Assembly (NCBI GenBank): GCA_002298155.1
Contig: DBME01000183.1
Span: 1-12,874 of the forward strand
Direction: 5' to 3'
From: Holophagaceae bacterium UBA706
GTDB taxonomy: Bacteria; Acidobacteriota; Holophagae; Holophagales; Holophagaceae
DNA length: 12,874 nt
This document shows, in pieces, positions 6,805-12,874 of this stretch. The position numbers and the translations under genes were made by a program. Under the pieces are notes generated by a model that had not been told where the DNA came from, did no database searches, and saw nothing but the letters and a program-made list of their open reading frames with translations. Every line of letters begins with the position of its first letter. Position 1 is the first letter of the stretch.

Positions 6805-8291
6805 TGTCGATGTCCGCGGGAGAACTCTCCGCCATCCTGCCGCTGCTGATTCCCGCCCTGGGGGCCTGTCTGCTGCCCCTGGCCGCGCTGGACAAGGACC
6901 AGGAGACCGTCAAGTGGGTGCGCGGCGCCATGTTCTTCATGGCCCTGTTCTGCCTCGCCGGCGGCTTCTTCTACGTGACCCGCCTCTGGGCCACCGGGGC
7001 CCAGCCTTCCTATGGCGCCCTGCACATGGACCGCATCGGCCAGTACGCCGGCATCTTCGTCATGGTCGCCGCCGCCCTGGCGGTGCTCCAGCTCTGGGAC
7101 CACCTCCACCAGGAGGGCTGGGTGAAGGGCGAGACCCTCTCCCTGCTCCTCTTCTCCGTGGTGGGCATGATCCTGTTCGCCTCCGCCGGCAACCTGATCC
7201 TCCTGTTCCTGGGCCTCGAGCTGCTGTCCGTGCCCCTCTACGCCCTCACGGCCACCGTGCGCCTGCGGGCCCGGGCCTTCGAAGGCGGCATGAAGTACTT
7301 CCTCACGGGGGCCGTGGCGGCCTCCTGCTTCCTCATGGGCTCCGTCCTCCTGTACGGCGTCACCAGTTCCCTGGACCTGGCGGTCATCGGCCGCGCCCTG
7401 GGCGCCCCCCGCCCCGACCCCCTTGCCCTGGCCGGCGCCGCCCTGGTGCTCATGGGCTTCCTGTTCAAGATCAGCGCCGTCCCCTTCCACCAGTGGACGC
7501 CGGACGTCTACGAGGCCGCCCCGCACCCCATCTCGGGCTTCATGTCCGTGGCCACCAAGGGCGTGGCGGTGCTGGCCTTCATGCGCGTGCTCGGCGCGGG
7601 CGTGCCCGCCCCCGGCTCCCTGCGCATCCAGAGCGCCCTGGCCGTGGTCGCCATGGCCACCCTGATCCTGGGCAACCTGGCCGCCCTGGCCCAGACCAAC
7701 ATCAAGCGGATGCTCGCGTACTCCAGCATCAGCCACGCCGGCTACATCCTCCTGGGCCTGGTGGCCGGGACCCCGGCGGCCTATTCGGGCGTGCTGTTCT
7801 ACCTGCTGGCGTACCTCGCCATGAACATGGGGGCCTTCGGCATCCTCACGGCCCTGGGGCTCGTGGGCGACCGCACCACCTTCGACCAGGTCAAGGGCCT
7901 GGGCTGGAAGCGCCCGGACCTGGCCATCGCCGTCACCCTGTGCATGCTCAGCCTCGCGGGCATTCCGCCCCTGGCCGGCTTCTACGGCAAGTACATGATC
8001 TTCAAGGAGCTGATCCTCCAGGGCCACGTTTCGATGGCCGTGGTGGGCGTCCTGGCCAGCCTGGTGTCCGTCTACTACTACCTCCGGCTTCCCGTGGCGC
8101 TCTTCCTTGAGAAGCCCTCGGAGAAGGCCGAGCGCGAGGCCGCCGAAAGGCCCGCCATCAAGGCCCCCCTGGCCGGAGCCGCCCTCCTGGTGTGCGGGGT
8201 CCTGGTCGTGGCCATGGGGCTCTTCCCCGGGACGGTGTACAAGGTCTTCGCCCTGAGGGTGGTGGAGAACGCCTTCCACTTCGTGCGGTAG
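6804..8291 (+). CDS. nuoN: NADH:quinone oxidoreductase subunit N (NuoN)
   Basis: NuoN is the third antiporter-like proton pump, sitting nearest to NuoK in the membrane arm. The 495-residue product has about 14 membrane helices. Landmarks are Glu139 in FLGLELLSVPLYAL, Lys222 in FLFKISAVPFHQWTPDVYE, Lys252 in SVATKGVAVLAFMR, and TNIKRMLAYSSISHAGY, all expected in the family. A charged loop (KPSEKAEREAAER) precedes the final helix. ATG 6804 overlaps the nuoM stop (TGATG), and GAGGTGA at 6793-6799 serves as ribosome-binding site; ATG 6810 is a weaker alternative. The reading frame is open far upstream through nuoM but that part is not NuoN-like. It is the last nuo gene here; I see no convincing hairpin-plus-T-run terminator behind it. 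Confidence 0.97.
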   Translation: MSMSAGELSAILPLLIPALGACLLPLAALDKDQETVKWVRGAMFFMALFCLAGGFFYVTRLWATGAQPSYGALHMDRIGQYAGIFVMVAAALAVLQLWDHLHQEGWVKGETLSLLLFSVVGMILFASAGNLILLFLGLELLSVPLYALTATVRLRARAFEGGMKYFLTGAVAASCFLMGSVLLYGVTSSLDLAVIGRALGAPRPDPLALAGAALVLMGFLFKISAVPFHQWTPDVYEAAPHPISGFMSVATKGVAVLAFMRVLGAGVPAPGSLRIQSALAVVAMATLILGNLAALAQTNIKRMLAYSSISHAGYILLGLVAGTPAAYSGVLFYLLAYLAMNMGAFGILTALGLVGDRTTFDQVKGLGWKRPDLAIAVTLCMLSLAGIPPLAGFYGKYMIFKELILQGHVSMAVVGVLASLVSVYYYLRLPVALFLEKPSEKAEREAAERPAIKAPLAGAALLVCGVLVVAMGLFPGTVYKVFALRVVENAFHFVR

Positions 8292-8354
8292 AACAACCTT
8301 TTTCCGTCACATTCCTGGAATCCGGTTCAACCTTTCCACCTTTCCATGCCTCAC
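8292..8354. promoter_or_regulatory. Gap after nuoN with short palindromes and a tandem 8-mer
   Basis: This non-coding stretch is richer in A+T than its surroundings. It holds a T-run (8299-8303) without a good stem before it, a perfect 11-base palindrome ATTCCTGGAAT (8311-8321), a perfect 9-base palindrome GGTTCAACC (8324-8332), and ACCTTTCC repeated twice in tandem (8330-8345). The palindromes lie about 50-70 bases before the start expected from the sigma-54-like promoter and could be regulator sites. They are short enough to occur by chance. Confidence 0.3.
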
Positions 8355-8371
8355 TTGGCAAGGTAGATGCT
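8355..8371 (+). promoter_or_regulatory. Candidate sigma-54 (RpoN) -24/-12 promoter for the export genes
   Basis: The sequence TTGGCAAGGTAGATGCT matches the RpoN consensus YTGGCACGN4TTGCW at 11 of the 13 fixed positions. The invariant GG (8357-8358) and GC (8369-8370) are exactly ten bases apart, as RpoN requires. This predicts a transcript start near 8382 and an 18-base leader containing GAGGTGG (8391-8397) before the ATG at 8400. It would exclude the in-frame ATGs at 8367 and 8382 as practical starts. An activator of the NtrC type would be needed. The match is seen; use of the promoter is inferred. Confidence 0.5.
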
Positions 8372-8399
8372 CTGTGGACCCATGTCGTTTGAGGTGGCT

Positions 8400-9902
8400 A
8401 TGAACAGGAATATCGGGATCGGCCTCGGAGCCTGCGTGATCCTTGTGGCAGGCGGGACCGCTTTTTTCATGCGTGGTCCCAAGGAAGACGTGAAATGGCG
8501 CACCGCCAAGGTCGACCGGGGCAACATCACCGCGCGCATCAGCGCCACGGGGACCCTCAACGCCCTGATCCAGGTGCCGGTGGGCACCCAGGTCTCCGGC
8601 GTGGTCACGGGCCTCTTCGCCGACTTCAACAGCCTCGTGAAGAAGGGCCAGGTCATCGGCAAGATCGACGAGACCCCCTGGATCACCCAGATCCAGGACG
8701 CGCAGGCCACCCTTGACCGGGCCAAGGCGGCCCTCCTCAACGCCCAGGTCGACTACCGGCGCAACAAGCAGCTCTGGGAGCAGAAGCTCATTTCCGATGC
8801 GGACCTGGACGCCAAGGACCTGGCCCTGAAGACGGCCCAGAGCAACCTCGAGTCCGCCAAGGCCGGCCTGGCCCGAGCCAAGACCAACCTGGACTACTGC
8901 ACCCTGCGGGCCCCCGTGGACGGCGTGGTGGTGGCGCGTCTCGTGGACGTGGGCCAGACCGTGGCCGCCAGCTTCAGCACCCCCAACATGTTCCAGATCG
9001 CCCAGGACCTCTCCAAGATGAAGGTCCAGGCCGCCATCGACGAGGCCGACATCGGCCAGGTCAAGGTGGGCCAGCGGGCCTTCTTCACCGTGGACAGCTA
9101 CCCCGAGAAGCAGTTCCGGGGGGTGGTCAGCCAGGTGCAGCTCAACCCCGTCGTGAACCAGAACGTGGTCACCTACAACGTGGTCATGGAAGTGAACAAT
9201 GAGCCCCGCACCTCCCAGGGCGACCCCGGCACGCCCGGGGAACCCGCCCAGGGTCGCGAAGGCCGTGGGGCCGGCAAACCGGGTGAAGGACGTGGGGCCG
9301 GGAAACCGGGCGAGGGTCGTGGCGGCTGGAAGCCGGGCGAAGGACGGGGCCAGCATGGCGGACCCGGAGCGGCCGCCCCGGGTACCCGCGGCCTCCAGGC
9401 CCAGAGCGCCGACCTGGAATCCAGCACCGCCCGCTACATTCCCGCCGGCAGCCCCGTCTACCGCGGCGACCTGGCCCTGTTCCCCGGCATGACGGCCAAC
9501 TGCACCATCGTCACCAAGGAACGGGAGCAGACCCTTCGCATTCCCAGTTCGGCCCTGCGCTTCAATCCCGCCGCGTTCATCAAGGACACCGATGCCGCCA
9601 AACCGCCCGCAGGTGGGCCGGGGGCCGCCAACGGCCAGCGCCCGGGCGGGCAGCGTCCTGGCGGTGGAGCAGGCAAGGGCATGGTCTCCCGCCGCGAGGA
9701 CCACGTGTGGATCCTGGAGAACGGCAAGCCCAAGATGCTCGTGGTCAAGGCCGGCGCCAGCGACGGCATGTTCACCGAGATCTCCGGCGAGGGCGTCACG
9801 GAAGGCCTCGTGGTGCTCGTGGGCGTGGAGGACCTGAAGAAGACCCAGGGAGCCGCCGCCCCCATCGGCGGACCCGGCGGGCCCGGCGGCATGCGCCGCT
9901 GA
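8400..9902 (+). CDS. MacA/YknX-like periplasmic adaptor (membrane fusion protein) of an ABC exporter
   Basis: The protein links an inner-membrane exporter to the periplasm or an outer-membrane channel. The 500 residues show an N-terminal membrane anchor (7-24), a lipoyl half at 62-90, a coiled-coil hairpin (about 96-165), the second lipoyl half TLRAPVDGVVVAR (168-180), and a beta-barrel (about 205-265). The barrel is interrupted at about 268-345 by a Gly/Pro/Lys-rich insertion with three 9-residue repeats, then resumes at LFPGMTANCTI (360-370). A second Gly-rich linker (402-426) precedes the membrane-proximal domain with VWILENGKPKMLVVKAG (436-452), and the tail is again Gly/Pro-rich. ATG 8400 is preferred over ATGs at 8367 and 8382 because GAGGTGG precedes it and a normal signal anchor follows. 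The FtsX permease downstream supports a MacA-type role; the substrate is unknown. Confidence 0.88.
   Translation: MNRNIGIGLGACVILVAGGTAFFMRGPKEDVKWRTAKVDRGNITARISATGTLNALIQVPVGTQVSGVVTGLFADFNSLVKKGQVIGKIDETPWITQIQDAQATLDRAKAALLNAQVDYRRNKQLWEQKLISDADLDAKDLALKTAQSNLESAKAGLARAKTNLDYCTLRAPVDGVVVARLVDVGQTVAASFSTPNMFQIAQDLSKMKVQAAIDEADIGQVKVGQRAFFTVDSYPEKQFRGVVSQVQLNPVVNQNVVTYNVVMEVNNEPRTSQGDPGTPGEPAQGREGRGAGKPGEGRGAGKPGEGRGGWKPGEGRGQHGGPGAAAPGTRGLQAQSADLESSTARYIPAGSPVYRGDLALFPGMTANCTIVTKEREQTLRIPSSALRFNPAAFIKDTDAAKPPAGGPGAANGQRPGGQRPGGGAGKGMVSRREDHVWILENGKPKMLVVKAGASDGMFTEISGEGVTEGLVVLVGVEDLKKTQGAAAPIGGPGGPGGMRR
9261..9341 (+). repeat. Three tandem 27-base units encoding GRGAGKPGE-type repeats
   Basis: Units at 9261-9287, 9288-9314 and 9315-9341 encode GRGAGKPGE, GRGAGKPGE and GRGGWKPGE (adaptor residues 288-314), with a degenerate fourth beginning GRGQHG. 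The first two units are identical in protein but differ in several third codon positions, so they are not a very recent duplication. The stretch is basic, Gly/Pro-rich and presumably disordered. A smaller repeat, QRPGG twice, is at 9636-9665 in the same gene. Confidence 0.85.
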
Positions 9903-9936
9903 TGAGGCACCTCTCCATCCACCCGGAGATCCGGTC

Positions 9937-11143
<1,207 letters not shown>

Positions 11144-11163
<20 letters not shown>

Positions 11164-12385
11164 CCCGGAAGCCCACGATCCCTATCAGGCGCTGAGGTAC
11201 AAGGAATACCGCTGGTTCCTGGGCGGCGCCATGTCCCTGACCATGGCCACCCAGATGCAGACCCTGGTCATGGGCTGGCAGGTGTGGCACATCACCCACA
11301 ACCCGCTTTCGCTGGGCCTCATCGGCCTGGCGGAAGCGCTGCCCTTCCTGGGGCTGTCCCTCCTGGGAGGCTGGCTCGCGGACCGCACCGACCGGCGGCG
11401 CATCTCGCTCATCGCCATCTGCGTTCTCGTGGTGGGGGCCTGCCTCCTCCTGGCCCTGAACCTGGCCATCGTCCCCCGCGCCGCGATGCCCTTCTACCTC
11501 ATCCAGGCCCTCTCCGGGCTGGGGCGGGCCTTCTACCGCCCCGCCTCCCAGGCCCTGGCTACCGAGCTGGTGCCGCGGGAGGCCTTCCAGAACGCGGCCA
11601 CCTGGCGCAGCTCGACCTTCCAGTTCGCGCAGGTGATGGGGCCGGCCCTGGGGGGCCTTCTCTACGGCTTCGGCAGCGCGGTCCTGGCCTACGAGGTGGA
11701 GACGGCGCTCATGCTCTTCGCGCTCTTCTCCATGCTCCAGGTGGCGCCGCGGCCACGGGTGCCTTCGGCCTCGTCCATCCTCCACAGCCTGAACGAGGGC
11801 GTCTCGTTCGTGTTCCGGCACAACCTGGTCCTGGGGGCCCTCTCCCTGGACCTGTTCGCGGTGCTCTTCGGGGGGGCGGTGGCCCTGCTGCCGGTGTTCG
11901 CCTCGGACATCCTGAAGGTGGGGCCCCAGGGGCTGGGCGTGCTGCGCGCCGCACCGCCGCTGGGGTCCGTGGCCATGGGCATCTGGCTCGCCCACCATCC
12001 GCCCCGCAAGCGCGCGGGCATGGTGCTCCTCGTGTGCGTGGCGTGCTTCGGCCTTTGCTGGACCGGCTTCGCCCTCTCCAGGACCTTCTGGCTCTCGCTG
12101 GTCATCCTCCTGGTGAGCGGTAGCATGGACGCCGTGTCCATGGTCCTCCGGGGCACCCTGGTGCAGACCCTCACCCCGCCGGAGATGATGGGCCGGGTGC
12201 AGGCCGTGAACGGCTTCTTCATCGGGTCCAGCAACGAGCTGGGCAGCTTCGAATCCGGAGTGGCGGCGCGCCTCATGGGTGTGGTCCCCTCGGTGGTGTT
12301 CGGCGGGCTCATGACCCTCGGGGTGGTGACCGGCATCGGCTGGCGGGTGCCTGAGCTCCGGCGCCTGAAGCGGATCAACGCGTGA
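11144..12385 (+). CDS. Major facilitator superfamily exporter (EntS-like MFS_3 type)
   Basis: This is an inner-membrane proton-linked exporter, 413 residues with about 10-12 hydrophobic helices. After a soluble N-terminus, FRxF-like DPYQALRYKEYRWFLGG (12-28) leads into helix 1, as in the enterobactin-exporter-like group. Motif A is clear as GGWLADRTDRRR at 75-86 between helices 2 and 3. Other family-like segments are GLGRAFYRPASQALATELVP (about 126-145) and the GRVQAVNGFFIGSSNELG region in the C-terminal half. The only good start is ATG 11144, which overlaps the last 20 bases of the permease gene in another frame; the next ATG (11231) would cut into helix 1. The overlap implies coupled expression. 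The substrate cannot be told from the sequence. Confidence 0.85.
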
Positions 12386-12443
12386 GCCTTGTGCCGAACA
12401 CGGCTCCGCGGGACCATGGGGCTTCCCTTCGGTGGAGCTGGAC
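12386..12443. other. Short spacer between MFS gene and DUF2752 gene
   Basis: These 58 bases hold the ribosome-binding site of the next gene (GGAG at 12434-12437) and a tiny GCCG-aaca-CGGC hairpin without a T-run. I see no terminator, so read-through from the MFS gene is likely. Confidence 0.4.
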
Positions 12444-12848
12444 ATGAGGCTGGAACCCGCACCGCGCCTGCCCAAGGTCTCCCCCTGGGTGGTGCTGGTG
12501 GTCCTCTGCTGGGGTGCCATGGTGGCCGGCGAGATCCTCCTGGACCGGCACCTGGGCCTGGGGATGACCACCTGCACCTTCCGGCGGATCACGGGCTACC
12601 CATGCCCCACCTGCGGCACCACCCGCGGGTCCCTGGCGCTGCTGTCGGGGCACCCCCTCGTGGCCCTGGCCTTCAATCCGATGTTCTTCGGGGGGCTGTT
12701 CCTGATGGCGGGGTGGTTCCTCTTCCGCGCCGCCACGGGCCTGAGACCACGCTTCGACCTGGACCGGAAGGCCCGCCGCATCTGGCAGGCCGTGGCGGGG
12801 GCGGGGTTGTTGCTGAACTGGATCTACCTGCTCCTGAGGGGCATCTAG
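12444..12848 (+). CDS. Small DUF2752 membrane protein
   Basis: The 134-residue protein has about three membrane helices (14-36, 69-98, 112-132) and the DUF2752 signature: C44-x-F-R-R-I-T-G-Y-P-C54-P-T-C57-G-T-T-R61, followed by the LLSGHPLVALAFNPMFF segment. The family is widespread, of unknown function, and its CPxCGxTR motif is strongly conserved. Cysteines spaced like this could bind metal or form a disulfide, but that is speculation. ATG 12444 is chosen because GGAG (12434-12437) is six bases upstream; GTG 12432 is an alternative adding four residues. It lies 58 bases after the MFS gene on the same strand and is probably in the same transcript. Confidence 0.82.
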   Translation: MRLEPAPRLPKVSPWVVLVVLCWGAMVAGEILLDRHLGLGMTTCTFRRITGYPCPTCGTTRGSLALLSGHPLVALAFNPMFFGGLFLMAGWFLFRAATGLRPRFDLDRKARRIWQAVAGAGLLLNWIYLLLRGI

Positions 12849-12865
12849 AAGCATGTCTACGTAAT

Positions 12866-12871
12866 AGGAGG
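12866..12871 (+). promoter_or_regulatory. Shine-Dalgarno-like AGGAGG at the right edge
   Basis: AGGAGG stands three bases from the window end, after the DUF2752 stop. It suggests that another + strand gene starts within about ten bases outside the window. The start codon itself is not visible. Confidence 0.5.
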
Positions 12872-12874
12872 CCC

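Noticed and set aside
5185..8279. Long minus-strand open frames of 515 and 576 codons opposite nuoM and nuoN
   Set aside because: Their products are low-complexity, rich in Gly, Glu, His, Gln and Asp, with no recognisable domain. They mirror the third-position G/C bias of the true genes, which are unmistakable complex I subunits.
8235..8303. Possible rho-independent terminator after nuoN
   Set aside because: GTGGA...TCCAC can form a weak five-base stem, but it lies inside the coding sequence and is separated from the T-run by about 15 bases; not a credible terminator.
12854..12865. Mini-ORF ATG TCT ACG TAA after the DUF2752 gene
   Set aside because: Three codons with no ribosome-binding site; most likely chance sequence before the next gene.

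Overview
The window is one stretch of a GC-rich (by eye roughly two-thirds G+C), densely packed bacterial genome. Apart from a partial gene at the left edge, everything is on the + strand. Its content (a quinol-type nitric oxide reductase, a 14-subunit-type complex I module and a MacA/FtsX exporter) points to a respiring Gram-negative bacterium. The overall style resembles Acidobacteriota of the Holophaga/Geothrix group, but that is an impression from protein style and base composition, with no marker gene to prove it.

Layout. (1) Positions 1-678, minus strand: the N-terminal 226 residues of a quinol-dependent nitric oxide reductase (qNor), cut by the window edge. (2) 679-862: a divergent, relatively AT-rich promoter region containing an FNR/DNR-type palindrome, TTGAC-N4-GTCAA. 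(3) 863-8291: nuoH-I-J-K-L-M-N, the proton-pumping membrane arm of NADH:quinone oxidoreductase plus the ferredoxin-like subunit NuoI. The genes are tightly spaced or overlap at stop/start codons and are surely one transcript. nuoA-G are not present. (4) 8292-8399: a short, AT-richer gap with small palindromes and a good sigma-54 (-24/-12) promoter candidate. (5) 8400-12848: a second co-directional unit with a MacA/YknX-like periplasmic adaptor carrying a Gly/Lys/Pro-rich 9-residue tandem repeat, a MacB-type FtsX permease without its own ATPase, an MFS exporter whose start overlaps the permease stop, and a small DUF2752 membrane protein. A strong Shine-Dalgarno sequence at the right edge suggests another gene begins just outside.

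How the parts work together. The left half is respiratory: qNor takes electrons from quinol to detoxify or respire NO, while complex I feeds electrons into the quinone pool. The divergent arrangement with an FNR/DNR-like site suggests control by oxygen or nitrogen oxides on at least the qNor side. The right half looks like an envelope export cassette that may be switched on through RpoN and its activators.

Most of the window is conventional. The points worth a second look are the regulatory elements, the repeat insertion in the adaptor, the missing export ATPase and the split nuo cluster. I found no RNA genes, CRISPR arrays, insertion sequences or phage genes.
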